DNA of 64,000 nt from Gammaproteobacteria bacterium (lineage in GTDB: Bacteria; Pseudomonadota; Gammaproteobacteria; Steroidobacterales; Steroidobacteraceae), in assembly GCA_016882265.1 (NCBI GenBank), contig VGVB01000007.1:1-64000 (forward strand), given 5' to 3'. A program made the position numbers and the translations under genes. Each line of letters begins with the position of its first letter. The stretch's first letter is position 1. This document shows positions 8,791-17,844 of the stretch, one piece after another. The notes beneath the pieces were generated by a model, which was not told the DNA's origin, did not search any database, and saw only the letters and a program-made list of their open reading frames with translations.

Positions 8791-10385
8791 ACCGGCGCGG
8801 GGCCGTCGCGCTGCTGCTCGCGCTCGGCGCGGCCTGCGCTGTGTTGCCCGGCTGCGGGCAGCCCGCGGCGCCGGCGGCCGCCAGTGAACTGCGGCGCGGC
8901 AACGGCAGCGAGCCCGATTCGCTCGATCCGCAGCTCGCCCGTACCGAATCCGCGCTGACCATTCTGCGCGACACGTACGAGGGGCTGGTGTCGCTGGCGC
9001 CGGATGGCAACCCGGCCCCCGGCGCGGCGGAATCGTGGTCGATGAGTGACGACGGCCGCCGTTACACGTTCCGGCTGCGCCCCGCGGCGCGTTGGTCGAA
9101 CGGCGATCCGGTGGTCGCCGCGGACTTCGTCTTCGCCTGGCGGCGGCTCGTGGATCCGGCGACCGCATCGCAGTACGCGCTGATGCTCGAGCCGGTCGTG
9201 AATGCCGTGGCGATCGCCAACGGTCGCGCGGCGCCGGCGGCACTCGGGGTCACGGCGCCGGATGATGCGACGCTCATCGTCGAGCTCGAGCAGCCGGCCG
9301 CATGGTTTCCGGCGCTGCTGTCGCACCCGAGCACGTTCCCGGTGCACCGTCCGACGCTGGCAGCGCGCGGCACGGATTTCTCCCGTGCCGGCGTCGCGGT
9401 AACGAACGGCGCCTACGTGCCGGCCGCCTGGCAGATCGGCGCATACATCGTGGCGCGGCGCAATCCACTCTATCGTGACGCCGCGCGGGTCGCGATCGCC
9501 ACCGTGCGCTACGTGCACGTCGCGGATCCGCTCGCGGAACTGGCGCGCTTCCGCGCCGGCGAACTGGACGTGACCTGGACCACGCCTCCCGGCCAGCTCG
9601 CGCGCCTGCAGCAGGAGTGGCCGGGGCAGCTCTACGTGACGCCGCAGCTCGGCGTTCACTATTACGGCCTCGCACTCGACCAGCCGCCGTTCGCCGGGGC
9701 TCCGGCGCTGCGCCGCGCACTCGCGCTCGCCGTCGACCGCGAGTGGCTGGTGGCGCAGGTGCTTGGTGACGGCGAGCAGCCGGCTTTCGGCTGGGTACCG
9801 CCCGGGGTCGCCGACTACGCACCACAGGCCTTCGACTGGGTCGACTGGCCGCGCGCGCGCCAGCTCGCCGAGGCGCGCGAGCTGTACGCGGCGGCTGGTT
9901 ACGACGCGGAGCACCCGCTCGCGCTCGAACTGCGCTACGGCAGGAATCCGGTGCAGGAACGTGTCGCACTCGCGGTCACGGCGATGTGGCAGGAAGCGCT
10001 CGGCGTGCGGACCGCATTGCGCGCCGAGGACTTCCGCGTGCTGCGCCAGGCGATCGACGTGCGCCAAGTGCCGCTGTTCCGCGGAAGCTGGCTCGGCGAC
10101 TACAACGACGCGTATTCATTCCTGCAGGTGCTGCGCGGCGGCTTCGGCATCAATCTGCCGCGCTACGCGAGCCCGGAATACGATGCCGCGCTCGCCGCAG
10201 CGAACGCCGCTCCAGCCGGGGAGCGGCCGGAACTGCTGGCCGCCGCCGAGCGGCGGCTGCTGGCCGACGTGCCGCTGATCCCGCTGTACTTCACCACGGC
10301 GAAACACCTGGTCGCGGCCCGCGTGCAGGGCTGGTATGGCAACGTGATGAACGTGACCTACAGCCGCGACCTCGCACTGCGCTGA
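8787..10385 (+). CDS. Peptide ABC transporter substrate-binding lipoprotein (OppA-like, SBP family 5)
   Basis: A 532-residue periplasmic binding protein. The N-terminus is a lipoprotein signal with a lipobox LPGC at about residue 24, followed by the family-5 pattern [21 protein letters not shown] and [36 protein letters not shown], which is the OppA/MppA signature. It ends with the family's [14 protein letters not shown] segment. Its ATG sits in the mnmG stop (ATGA), so it is translationally coupled to mnmG, an unusual partner. No Opp permease or ATPase genes are in the window, so it must use a transporter encoded elsewhere or act alone in cell-wall peptide recycling. Confidence 0.92.
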   Translation: MNRRGAVALLLALGAACAVLPGCGQPAAPAAASELRRGNGSEPDSLDPQLARTESALTILRDTYEGLVSLAPDGNPAPGAAESWSMSDDGRRYTFRLRPAARWSNGDPVVAADFVFAWRRLVDPATASQYALMLEPVVNAVAIANGRAAPAALGVTAPDDATLIVELEQPAAWFPALLSHPSTFPVHRPTLAARGTDFSRAGVAVTNGAYVPAAWQIGAYIVARRNPLYRDAARVAIATVRYVHVADPLAELARFRAGELDVTWTTPPGQLARLQQEWPGQLYVTPQLGVHYYGLALDQPPFAGAPALRRALALAVDREWLVAQVLGDGEQPAFGWVPPGVADYAPQAFDWVDWPRARQLAEARELYAAAGYDAEHPLALELRYGRNPVQERVALAVTAMWQEALGVRTALRAEDFRVLRQAIDVRQVPLFRGSWLGDYNDAYSFLQVLRGGFGINLPRYASPEYDAALAAANAAPAGERPELLAAAERRLLADVPLIPLYFTTAKHLVAARVQGWYGNVMNVTYSRDLALR

Positions 10386-10426
10386 CCCGCACGGTGCGGC
10401 GCTCGCGGTATGATCCGAACCCAGCC

Positions 10427-11878
10427 ATGATCGCTGTCTGTTGCCGCCTGCTGGTCCTGTTCCTGCTCGCCGGTGCGGCGCACGCCGGCTCGCCCGCTGA
10501 CCGCGCCCGCAACGTGATCCTGTTCATCGGCGACGGCATGGGCATCTCGACTGTGACCGCCGCACGCATCCTCGCCGGGCAGCAGCGGGGCGCCACCGGC
10601 GAGGAGCACCGGCTCAGCTTCGACACCTTGCCGGCGACGGCGCTGGTGCGGGTATTCACGGCCAACCAGCAGGTGCCGGATTCGGCGCCGACCGCGACCG
10701 CGCTGGTCACCGGCCAGCTCGCCAACGACCGTGCGGTCTCGGTCGGCCCCGGGGCCGCTCGCGACCTGGCCGACGAGGCGCGGCTCGCGCCGCACCGGCT
10801 GGAAACACTGCTGGAACAGGCGGAGGCGCGCGGGCTGGCCACCGGCATCGTGACGACCACGCGGGTCACTCACGCGACTCCGGCTGTGAACTATGCGCAC
10901 ACTCCGAACCGCGGCTGGGAACGTGCCGGCCAGATGCCGGCCGGCGCGACGCTGCCGGATATCGCCGCGCAGCTCGTCCAACGACAGCGCACCGGTGACG
11001 GCATCGAGGTCGTGCTGGGCGGCGGGCGGCAGATGTTCCTGCCAAAGGCTGTAGCCGACCCGGAGTATCCGGATCTGCGCGGACAGCGTACGGATGACCG
11101 CAACCTCGTCACCGAGTGGCTCGCGGCGCAGGCCGGGTCGGCGTTCGTGTACGACCGGGCGGGCTTTGCCGCGCTTGATCTGACGCGGACGCGCAAGCTG
11201 CTTGGCCTGTTCGAGCCGTCGCACCTGCACTATGAGGTCGATCGCGCCGGGGACCGCGCCGGTGAGCCATCGCTCGCGGAGATGACCCGCACCGCGATCC
11301 GGGTGCTCGCGCGCAACCGCCGCGGTTATTTCCTGATGGTCGAAGGCGGTCGCATCGATCACGCGCACCATGCCGGCAACGCCTGGCGCGCGCTGACCGA
11401 AACGATCGCGCTGTCGGAGGCAGTCGCCGCGGCGCTCGAACTGGTCGATCCACGCGCTACACTGGTGCTGGTAACGGCGGATCACAGCCATCCGCTGACG
11501 CTCGCCGGCTATGCCGCGCGCGGCAACCCGATCCTTGGTCTGGTGCGCGAGGACCCGCAGGGACCGCTGAGCCGCGACTGGCGCGGGCAGCCGTATGCGA
11601 CGCTGAGCTACGCCAACGGCCGTGGCCAGGCACTGCTGCCGGTCGGCGGTGAGGCGCGCGCCGGGCTGCCGATCACGCCGGGGCGGGTGGCCGACCTCGG
11701 GGAGATCGACACCACGGACCAGGGTTTCCACCAGGAGGCGCTGGTCGGCCTGCCGGCCGGGACGCATGCCGGCGAGGATGTTGCGCTCTATGGCTGGGGC
11801 GCGGGCTCCAATCTGGTGCGTGGCACGCTCGACCAGCCGGACGTGTACCGGATCATGCGCCGGGCGCTGGGGTGGTGA
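10427..11878 (+). CDS. Alkaline phosphatase (PhoA family)
   Basis: A 483-residue periplasmic metallophosphatase with an N-terminal signal peptide (cleavage near AHA-GSPADRARN). It shows the metal-binding IGDGMGISTVTAARI, the nucleophile motif DSAPTATAL (phosphorylated Ser), THATPAVNYAH, the metal ligands in MVEGGRIDHAHHAGN, and VTADHSH. It hydrolyses phosphomonoesters at two Zn and one Mg site. The start at 10427 is the only one giving a signal peptide. It lies 41 bp after the binding-protein gene. A GC-rich inverted repeat follows the stop. No pho box was recognised by eye. Confidence 0.93.
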   Translation: MIAVCCRLLVLFLLAGAAHAGSPADRARNVILFIGDGMGISTVTAARILAGQQRGATGEEHRLSFDTLPATALVRVFTANQQVPDSAPTATALVTGQLANDRAVSVGPGAARDLADEARLAPHRLETLLEQAEARGLATGIVTTTRVTHATPAVNYAHTPNRGWERAGQMPAGATLPDIAAQLVQRQRTGDGIEVVLGGGRQMFLPKAVADPEYPDLRGQRTDDRNLVTEWLAAQAGSAFVYDRAGFAALDLTRTRKLLGLFEPSHLHYEVDRAGDRAGEPSLAEMTRTAIRVLARNRRGYFLMVEGGRIDHAHHAGNAWRALTETIALSEAVAAALELVDPRATLVLVTADHSHPLTLAGYAARGNPILGLVREDPQGPLSRDWRGQPYATLSYANGRGQALLPVGGEARAGLPITPGRVADLGEIDTTDQGFHQEALVGLPAGTHAGEDVALYGWGAGSNLVRGTLDQPDVYRIMRRALGW

Positions 11879-11883
11879 GCAAC

Positions 11884-11929
11884 ACGGGCCGGGCAGCATT
11901 GCCGGTGGAAATCTCCGCCCCCGGCCCGT
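11884..11929 (+). terminator. GC-rich inverted repeat after alkaline phosphatase, possible terminator
   Basis: ACGGGCCGGG at 11884-11893 is perfectly repeated in inverse as CCCGGCCCGT at 11920-11929, with a 26-nt loop, just after the phosphatase stop and before the cytochrome gene. A long T-run is lacking (TTAGTAT follows), so it may be a weak terminator or an mRNA-stabilising stem. Confidence 0.45.
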
Positions 11930-11987
11930 TAGTATCTGGCCGTGCCCCGGAGCGGGCGCGACATCGTGGGCTGGAGGCCTGATTCGC

Positions 11988-12596
11988 ATGCGCATTGTGA
12001 ACGTCACCCGATTCGCTGCCGTGCTCGCGCTCGCCGGTGTGCTCGCGCCCGCCGCTCTCGCCGCCGACGGCAATGCCGACAACGGCCGCCGGCTCGCCTA
12101 CACCTGTATGGGCTGCCACGGGATCGAGAACCAGAAGAATGCCTACCCGAAGTACTCGGTGCCGAGACTCGGCGGGCAGAGCGCGGTCTACATCGCTGCG
12201 GCGCTGGCCGAGTACCAGGCCGGCGCGCGCTGGCACCCGACGATGACCGGGCAGGCGGCGACGCTGTCGGAGCAGGACCGGCTCGACCTCGCCGCCTGGT
12301 TCCATTCCGCTACAGCGGCAGCAGCAGCGGCCAGTGCGCGCGTCGCGCAGCCCGCGGCGCTCGACGTCTGCATCGCCTGCCACGGCCAGGATGGGATCGG
12401 CGTCACGCCCGAGTATCCGACACTCGCCGGCCAGCACGAGGATTACCTCGACCAGGTGCTCGACGACTATCGGATGGGACGGCGGCAGCACGCGCTGATG
12501 AACGCCTTCGCGGGGCAGTTGACGCGCGAGGACGTGGCGGCGCTGGCGGCGTATTACGCCGCGCAGGCCGGACTGCATACGCCAGCCCTGCGCTGA
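11988..12596 (+). CDS. Diheme cytochrome c (c4-like)
   Basis: A 202-residue periplasmic cytochrome with a signal peptide cleaved near ALA-ADGN and two c-type heme sites, CMGCH (around residue 37) and CIACH (around 128). Each is followed by its own class I cytochrome domain with distal methionines in the HPTMTGQA and HALMNAF segments. This two-domain layout is that of cytochrome c4, an electron carrier to terminal oxidases. GGAGG at 11973-11977 is upstream of ATG 11988. It follows the inverted repeat after the phosphatase gene, so it is probably transcribed on its own. Confidence 0.9.
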   Translation: MRIVNVTRFAAVLALAGVLAPAALAADGNADNGRRLAYTCMGCHGIENQKNAYPKYSVPRLGGQSAVYIAAALAEYQAGARWHPTMTGQAATLSEQDRLDLAAWFHSATAAAAAASARVAQPAALDVCIACHGQDGIGVTPEYPTLAGQHEDYLDQVLDDYRMGRRQHALMNAFAGQLTREDVAALAAYYAAQAGLHTPALR

Positions 12597-12688
12597 GGGA
12601 CGGCTGGCGGAGCGGTCTGCAGTCCGGCGCGGACAGCGCTGTGCTGCCGGCGCCTGATGCTGCCACCTGATTGGTAGCTGCGTGTGAA

Positions 12689-13132
12689 ATGCCAGTAGCA
12701 AGAAATCCATCGATCCGGGAGTTCTATGTCTACTACCTCGTAGCGGATGGAGTTCCTTTCTACGTGGGCATCGGTCGATCGGCTCGCGCCTCAGATCGAG
12801 CACGGTATGTTCGACGTATGATGTCGCGAGAACGGGAAGGCAAGCCTGTGAAATGGGGGTTGAGCACTCGTGCGATTGCAGCCCTTCTCCGCGCAGGATG
12901 TGATGTTTCAGTCGCGTATCCGCATGTGCGGCTTTCACGAGCAACGGCTCTTGCTCGAGAACGATCGGAGATCGCAAAGTTGCTCGCCACAGGAATGATC
13001 ATCGCCAACATTCAGCACAATGTCCGCCGTCCCAAGTCGTTCATGGAAGTCGTCAATGCTGTGCTTATTCGCTGCGGGCGCCACATGACACCCAAGGCTC
13101 TCCACGTGCCTGGCGAGGACGCTGGCGCCTGA
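12689..13132 (+). CDS. GIY-YIG-like protein
   Basis: A 147-residue protein whose N-terminus reads FYVYYLVADGVPFYVGIGRSARA, close to the GIY-YIG nuclease core (YVYYL...FYVGIG) with the following conserved Arg. The usual downstream Glu-containing segment is less clear. The start at ATG 12689 is preferred over a TTG at 12671. Base composition is distinctly lower in GC than the neighbours and third positions are often A or T, a sign of recent acquisition. It sits upstream of decayed restriction-modification sequence. It could be a stand-alone endonuclease or a homing/defence remnant; the activity is unproven. Confidence 0.65.
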   Translation: MPVARNPSIREFYVYYLVADGVPFYVGIGRSARASDRARYVRRMMSREREGKPVKWGLSTRAIAALLRAGCDVSVAYPHVRLSRATALARERSEIAKLLATGMIIANIQHNVRRPKSFMEVVNAVLIRCGRHMTPKALHVPGEDAGA

Positions 13133-13820
13133 GTGCAGACGTTGGCGGTAGGTGACGGCTTCGCCGATCACCGTTATTGAAACGATAGCGCAGAGCTGGT
13201 CGCGATTGTTCGTTCGGGCGCATTATTCGCAAGTCCGGCTATGCGTGGCGCACAACGCAAGAACGCATACGGGCGCCAGGCCGTCCCTGACGGTGTGGAC
13301 CTTATCGAGGTGAGAATGGAGGAGTCAATGTTCTGCGTCGCGAGCTTCAAGGACGTTCGGCTGGCTGGTGTCGTTCGGTCTACCTCCACGCGGCCCTCGA
13401 TGCCCGCCCGACGGGGATAACGATCCCCAACCGGTTCCGCAGCGGTAAGCAGCGCTACCGGCTGACCAGGATGGACCGCAAGTTGGGCGACGCGACGAGG
13501 CCCGGGAAGTGAAAGTACGCCGATATCAAGGAGCCGCACACGCCAGAGGGGGCACACGCCGCTGCTGCCGGACAAGTCGATCGATCAGCTCGAGCAGCGG
13601 CTCGCCCAGCGCGCGACCACCAGGACGCTGTTCACCATCCGCTGGACGGTGGTGTCAAGCGACTCGGCGGCATGGCAGCTTTCGGCCATTGCAACGAGCC
13701 GCGACCGAAGATTTCACATGGCCGACGGCCAACGTTGCAATCAGCCGGCGTTGGGATTGTCGTGCGCTCTGTGGGAGATGGCATGAACGCGAGCACGGTC
13801 AACAACGAACGGAAGCCGCG
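13133..13820 (+). pseudogene. Decayed coding sequence between GIY-YIG gene and methyltransferase stub
   Basis: There is no intact gene in this 688-bp stretch. Broken plus-strand reading frames are visible. One gives [19 protein letters not shown] and on to a TGA at 13510-13512, after which the same frame continues with [13 protein letters not shown]. Another frame gives [17 protein letters not shown] from 13562. These pieces look like fragments of one former gene disrupted by stops and frameshifts, possibly the N-terminal side of the methyltransferase whose end follows. An antisense 133-codon frame at 13174-13575 shows no family features. The identity of the ancestor is not recognised. Confidence 0.45.
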
Positions 13821-14123
13821 ATGAGCCAGGAATGCCGCGTGCTGCGCGCCCGCAGCGCGGAGGTCACGCAGGACCAGCAGGCGGACAAGTTCAAAGGCAA
13901 GCGGCCCGGCGGCGAAGCGGCCGAGGGGATCGAGCCGGACAACCTGATCGTCGACGAGAGGTTCACCAGGCAGGGCTGCTCCAGCAAGGACAGCGAGTTC
14001 GGCCTGATCTACTTGAACGGCGACAACAACCTCGAGAACCTGAAGGGTCCCGACGACACCTGGAAGGCGCGGCTCATCGAGAAGGACTTCTGCCGGCTGA
14101 TGTTCGAGACGGAGGGCGTGTGA
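13821..14123 (+). pseudogene. C-terminal stub of a site-specific DNA methyltransferase (type III Mod-like)
   Basis: One hundred residues remain, containing [35 protein letters not shown] and [21 protein letters not shown] recognise this as resembling the tail of large site-specific (adenine) DNA methyltransferases of the type III Mod group; none of the catalytic motifs (DPPY, FxGxG) is present. It is therefore a truncated remnant even though it still has an ATG. Its stop overlaps the YhcG start (TGATG at 14121-14125), preserving the operon junction of a former restriction-modification locus. The family call is from memory of the C-terminal pattern and is only moderately secure. Confidence 0.5.
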
Positions 14124-15277
14124 TGGCGAAAAGGAAGGCCGCCGCCTCGCTGCCCCGCGCCTCCGAGCCGCTGTATCGGGAGATCCGGACCATCCTCGAA
14201 GAGGCCCGCGCCGGTGCCTACCGCACTGTAAACGCGGCGATGGTGCACGCCTACTGGCACGTCGGGCGGCTCATCGTGGAGCACGAACAGGCCGGGCGGA
14301 GGCGCGCCGCATACGGCGAGGCGGTGCTCGAAGATCTCTCGATCCGGCTCACGGCGGATTTCGGGCGAGGGTTTACCACAACCAATCTGAAGTACATGCG
14401 GTCGTTTTACGTGGCCTTCCTAATTGGTCACGCGCTGCGTGACGATTCCGCTGCTCCCCCAACCACGCTCCGGCTGGAGCTTTCCTGGACGCACTATCGC
14501 TTGCTCCTGGGTGTCGGGGACCCAAAAGCCCGTGAGTGGTACATGCACGAAGCCGCCGACCAGCACTGGTCGACCCGCCAGCTCGACCGGCAGATCTCGG
14601 CGCTCTTCTACGAGCGCCTGCTGGCCAGCCGCAAGAAGGCGCCTGTTCGGAAGGAGGCCCGGAACAAGCTTGCCGCCGTTGAACCGGAGCAGTTCATCCG
14701 CGACCCGTACGTGCTGGAGTTCCTCGACCTGAAGGACTACCCGGCGCTGCGGGAGTCCCGGGTTGAGCAGGCGATCATCGATAACCTGCAGGCGTTCCTG
14801 CTCGAGCTTGGGAAAGGGTTCTCGTTCGTGGCCCGCCAGAAGCGCGTGCGCTTTGAACAGGAGGATTTCTACGTCGATCTGGTTTTCTACAACTACCTTC
14901 TCAAGTGCTTCGTCCTCGTCGATCTCAAGGTCGGAGCGTTGACCCATCAGGACATCGGCCAGATGGATAGCTACGTCCGCGTCTTCGACGCCCACGCCCG
15001 ACCGCAGGGCGATAACCCGACCATCGGTCTCATCCTCTGTTCGAAGAAGAACGAGGCGATCGCTCGCTATTCCGTGCTGAGCGAGGGGCGGCGGCTGTTC
15101 GCGGCCAAGTATGTGCAGGTCCTTCCCACCGAAGCCGAACTGCAACGCGAGATCGAGCGAGAGCGCCGGAAGATCGAGGGACAGCGGCCACGCGCCGCGC
15201 GGGACCCCATCCAGGGCGACGGTCCTCGTATGAGCGGACGGCTTCGGCCAGCTCGGCCGCGGTTGATTTCTGCGTGA
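14123..15277 (+). CDS. yhcG: YhcG-like PDDEXK nuclease (DUF1016)
   Basis: A 384-residue protein with the two-part YhcG architecture. An N-terminal DUF1016 helical domain ([48 protein letters not shown]) is followed by a C-terminal PD-(D/E)xK nuclease fold with [23 protein letters not shown] (putative catalytic Asp and D-L-K). Such proteins are often carried in or beside restriction-modification loci. Here it is coupled by a 1-nt overlap to a methyltransferase stub, so it has probably lost its partner. The reading frame is intact, unlike the sequence before it. Likely role: nuclease in genome defence or repair. Confidence 0.88.
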   Translation: MAKRKAAASLPRASEPLYREIRTILEEARAGAYRTVNAAMVHAYWHVGRLIVEHEQAGRRRAAYGEAVLEDLSIRLTADFGRGFTTTNLKYMRSFYVAFLIGHALRDDSAAPPTTLRLELSWTHYRLLLGVGDPKAREWYMHEAADQHWSTRQLDRQISALFYERLLASRKKAPVRKEARNKLAAVEPEQFIRDPYVLEFLDLKDYPALRESRVEQAIIDNLQAFLLELGKGFSFVARQKRVRFEQEDFYVDLVFYNYLLKCFVLVDLKVGALTHQDIGQMDSYVRVFDAHARPQGDNPTIGLILCSKKNEAIARYSVLSEGRRLFAAKYVQVLPTEAELQREIERERRKIEGQRPRAARDPIQGDGPRMSGRLRPARPRLISA

Positions 15278-15325
15278 CCGTACTGCCAGGGAAACGCGTC
15301 TCAGGCCCGACTTCGCCAGCGACGC

Positions 15326-16672
15326 TCAGCGGTACGGCATCCCGAGCGCGGCCAGCTCGTCGCGGACCCGCAGCATGCCGGCCTCGTAGTCCGGCAGCGG
15401 CGTGACCGTCTTGAGGTCATAGGCCTGCGGGAACGGCAGTGGTTCCCTGGCCGCCGGCAGCAGCTCGTCCACGCGACGCATGATCCGCTGCGCCAGCTCA
15501 TTCGCCTGTCCGGCGCTGAGGCGCGTGGCGGCTTCCATCATCTCGTTGATCAGCCGTGCCTCGAGTCCGGTGTGGCCGGAGATCCACGAATACGACATGC
15601 CGCTCGGCACATACACGGCCACGATCGCCGCTGATTGCAGCAGCGACAACGGCGTGCGCCAGGACGGCACGATTCCCGAGATCGAGGTGCCGACGGCGAG
15701 GCCGAGATGCCGCTCGCAGGCGCGCGCGGCGGCACTGAAAGCCCAGTGCGAATCGCGCGTCGCCCAGGTACCGTCGAGGTGGCTCGGGAAGAAGCTCATC
15801 GTCGCACCGTGCGCGTAGCTCAACTGGCCGAGCGCGTTCGCGACCATACCGACGGCCGTGTCGGCGGCATCGCGGCACAGGCCGCCGAGGCAGGACATCG
15901 AGCTCTGCCATGGTTCGATGCCGCGATTCTGGCAGTACTGCGCCAGCAGCAGGCGGCTCCAGTCGAGCTTCTGCTCGGGCAGGATGTGGATGCCGATCTG
16001 CGTATTCCAGGCCTCGCGCAGCCCGGGCCCCATCATCGCCAGCGTCCCGCCGAAGGTGCTGACGGTGCCGAGCAGGCCGAGGTTGAGGTCCGGGCGGCCG
16101 GCTCGGCGCAACGCCTCCTGCAGCGCGGCCTGCTCCCACAGGCCGACGGCGACCTCGGACAGCGTGCCGGCCTTCGGTTCGATATTGCCGAGACGGGCGA
16201 GCCCGGGCGGAATGCCGATGCCGGCGACGCTCGGTTCCTGCACGAAGGACTGCACGTATTCGATGAACCAGGCCTCCTCGGCGACGGTCGGCGCGCCGGC
16301 ATAGTTGGTCGGGGCCCAGGCGTCGCTGCCGCGGCGGTAGCGCAGGAACATCGTGTCACGGCCGCGGCCGAGCGTGACATCGGCCGGCCGCGCCCGCGAC
16401 TCCTGCGCGATCTGCTCGAGTTCCGCGCGCTCGTAGCGGACCACGCGGCGCGTTTCCATGTGGTACAGGCCGACCCCCGCGAGCAGCTCGAGCCCGGCCG
16501 CGAACACCGCATCCGCGGTGCGGTCGTCGACGATGAGCTGCGCCGGGTCGTAGCGGATCTCGTAATCACGCACCAGCGCGCGCACCTTCATCGCGAACTC
16601 GAGATCGAAATCGTCCGCCTGCATGACCGGGCCGGTCACCGAGCGGCGCTGGAAATCCATGATCGGGATCAT
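15326..16672 (-). CDS. MtmB-family (monomethylamine) corrinoid methyltransferase homologue lacking pyrrolysine
   Basis: A 448-residue protein. The C-terminus AYDLKTVTPLPDYEAGMLRV closely resembles the end of methanogen MtmB (YDVKTVTP...Y), and GHTGLEARLINEMMEAATRLSAG matches its TGMEARMMGEVARATAG region; length also fits (MtmB about 458). In methanogens MtmB uses pyrrolysine 202 (amber codon) to bind methylamine. Here no amber codon occurs inside, and by eye the residue at that place (G202 in AGRPDLNLGLLGT) is glycine. The start at 16672 overlaps the corrinoid-protein stop (ATGA), so the two are coupled, as expected for enzyme plus methyl acceptor. It would move a methyl group from an unknown donor to Co(I). 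Alternative: a related trimethylamine-type (MttB) enzyme, judged less likely. Confidence 0.75.
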   Translation of the reverse strand: MIPIMDFQRRSVTGPVMQADDFDLEFAMKVRALVRDYEIRYDPAQLIVDDRTADAVFAAGLELLAGVGLYHMETRRVVRYERAELEQIAQESRARPADVTLGRGRDTMFLRYRRGSDAWAPTNYAGAPTVAEEAWFIEYVQSFVQEPSVAGIGIPPGLARLGNIEPKAGTLSEVAVGLWEQAALQEALRRAGRPDLNLGLLGTVSTFGGTLAMMGPGLREAWNTQIGIHILPEQKLDWSRLLLAQYCQNRGIEPWQSSMSCLGGLCRDAADTAVGMVANALGQLSYAHGATMSFFPSHLDGTWATRDSHWAFSAAARACERHLGLAVGTSISGIVPSWRTPLSLLQSAAIVAVYVPSGMSYSWISGHTGLEARLINEMMEAATRLSAGQANELAQRIMRRVDELLPAAREPLPFPQAYDLKTVTPLPDYEAGMLRVRDELAALGMPYR

Positions 16673-17391
16673 CGTGCTGCCCCCTGCTGCCCGGCGCCGG
16701 CCAGGCGCTTCTCGTTGGCCCACCAGTCCTTCGGCGCATTCGCCGCCAACGGCTTGTTGACCAGCCGCCGGCACAGCGGCACGGCGGACACTGCGTTCAG
16801 GGCCCAGCCGTCGGCATCCATCGCCTCAGCCTTCGCCGCGGTCGTCTCGGTGCCACCGATGATGACCTTGTAGCGATCGCGCAGCCCCATGTCCTGCAGG
16901 TAGGCGATGACCTCCGGGCAGTACGGAATCGTCGTCACCAGGAACGCGGACAGGCCGATGATGTCGGCGCCGAACTCCTGGGCCTTCTCGATGAACTGCA
17001 TGCTCGGAATGTTGATGCCGATCTTGTGCACCTTGAAGCCGTTCAACTCGAGCTGCGTGGACACGAGCCCGTAGCCGATCGTGTGCAGGTCGCCGGTGAC
17101 GGCACCGATGACCACCGTTCCGGCCCGGCCTTCGGTCGACGGCGGCAGATGCGGCGTAATCAGCTCGATGCAGGGCTCGGAGACCTTGCCGCCCATCACC
17201 AGTTCGGCAAGAAAATACTCGCGCGCGCCGAACTTTTCGCCGACCACCTGCAGTCCGGCGATCACGCCCTGCTGCAGCATCGCCACCGGATCGAGTCCTT
17301 CCGCGAGACCGCGCTGCACGAGGTCGCAGGCCTTCTGTTTTTCGAGTTTCCAGACGGCGTCCTTGATCGCTTCGACGGTCACCTTGTCCAT
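16669..17391 (-). CDS. Corrinoid (B12-binding) methyl-acceptor protein
   Basis: A 240-residue cobalamin protein of the MtmC/MtbC/MtaC type. The N-terminal four-helix cap (residues about 1-90, LEKQKACDLVQRGLAEGLDP...) is followed by a Rossmann-like B12 domain with GDLHTIGYGLVSTQLELNGF, the DxHxxG motif supplying the lower-axial His, and GADIIGLSAFLVTTIP. The start MDKVTVEAIKD at 17391 has an excellent GAGGGGAC ribosome site upstream; a longer frame to 17481 is rejected. It lies 31 bp after a small unknown gene and overlaps the methyltransferase start. It carries the methyl group between the MtmB-like enzyme and a second methyltransferase. Confidence 0.92.
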   Translation of the reverse strand: MDKVTVEAIKDAVWKLEKQKACDLVQRGLAEGLDPVAMLQQGVIAGLQVVGEKFGAREYFLAELVMGGKVSEPCIELITPHLPPSTEGRAGTVVIGAVTGDLHTIGYGLVSTQLELNGFKVHKIGINIPSMQFIEKAQEFGADIIGLSAFLVTTIPYCPEVIAYLQDMGLRDRYKVIIGGTETTAAKAEAMDADGWALNAVSAVPLCRRLVNKPLAANAPKDWWANEKRLAGAGQQGAAR

Positions 17392-17422
17392 GTTCGGTCC
17401 CCTCGGTTCGGTTGTCGCGTGG

Positions 17423-17731
17423 CTATTCCTGCAGGAACGGCAGGTCGTGGCGCACCGCCATTTCAGCGCGCCCGAGTTCATAGGCGAGGTAGGCGAGATG
17501 GTCGCGGTTGATGTCCCAGTCGACCAGCAGCTTGCGCAGCCCGACGCTGTCTCCGGTCAGGGCCAGGCGCGGCAGGTCGTCGACCATGGCGGTCGCGCGT
17601 ACCTGCCGCCGGAACGGTACGGCCTCGATCACGAAACAGTAGCCGACCGGGTCTTCGTCCCAGCCTTCATCCGGCCCGATCTCCTCGAACGTGAGGTCCG
17701 GATATTTCTGTTCGAGCTCCGAGCGCTTCAT
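17423..17731 (-). CDS. Conserved-looking small protein of the corrinoid operon, function unknown
   Basis: A 102-residue acidic protein beginning MKRSELEQKYPDLTFEEIGPD. I recognise no family. It has no signal peptide or membrane segment and is rich in Asp/Glu in the first third, with a helical C-terminal half (HLAYLAYELGRAEMAVRHDL). ATG 17731 is preferred to a TTG at 17785, which would overlap the palindrome at 17774-17798. It is the first gene of the minus-strand operon, leading into the corrinoid protein and the MtmB-like methyltransferase. Its position suggests a chaperone-like, assembly or regulatory role in methyl transfer, but nothing in the sequence proves this. Confidence 0.65.
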   Translation of the reverse strand: MKRSELEQKYPDLTFEEIGPDEGWDEDPVGYCFVIEAVPFRRQVRATAMVDDLPRLALTGDSVGLRKLLVDWDINRDHLAYLAYELGRAEMAVRHDLPFLQE

Positions 17732-17773
17732 CGGCTGCTCCGCATCGGCTGATTCCGCCGTCCTGTGGCCGCT

Positions 17774-17798
17774 ATTATGAGACAAGATGTAGCATAAT
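17774..17798. promoter_or_regulatory. Palindrome overlapping a candidate promoter of the corrinoid operon, probable TetR operator
   Basis: ATTATG (17774-17779) and CATAAT (17793-17798) form a 6-13-6 inverted repeat in the intergenic region between the TetR gene and the corrinoid operon. On the minus strand CATAAT is a 5/6 match to a -10 box, with a weak -35-like CTGATT 16 bp upstream. A repressor bound here would block the operon. Assignment to the adjacent TetR protein is inference. Confidence 0.5.
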
Positions 17799-17844
17799 CA
17801 GGTAGATCCAGAGAATCAACCCAGGACGGATTGCGGACGCTTCA

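Noticed and set aside
6847..9243. Long antisense open frame covering mnmG and the start of the lipoprotein gene
   Set aside because: mnmG and OppA-like proteins are unmistakable on the plus strand; the antisense product has no family features.
13174..13575. 133-codon minus-strand frame in the decayed region
   Set aside because: No domain, no ribosome site, and codon choice unlike neighbours; plus-strand fragments explain the region better.
15326..16672. Amber-encoded pyrrolysine in the methyltransferase
   Set aside because: The reading frame has no internal TAG over its full length; the homologous place reads as glycine, and no pylT/pylBCDS genes were seen.
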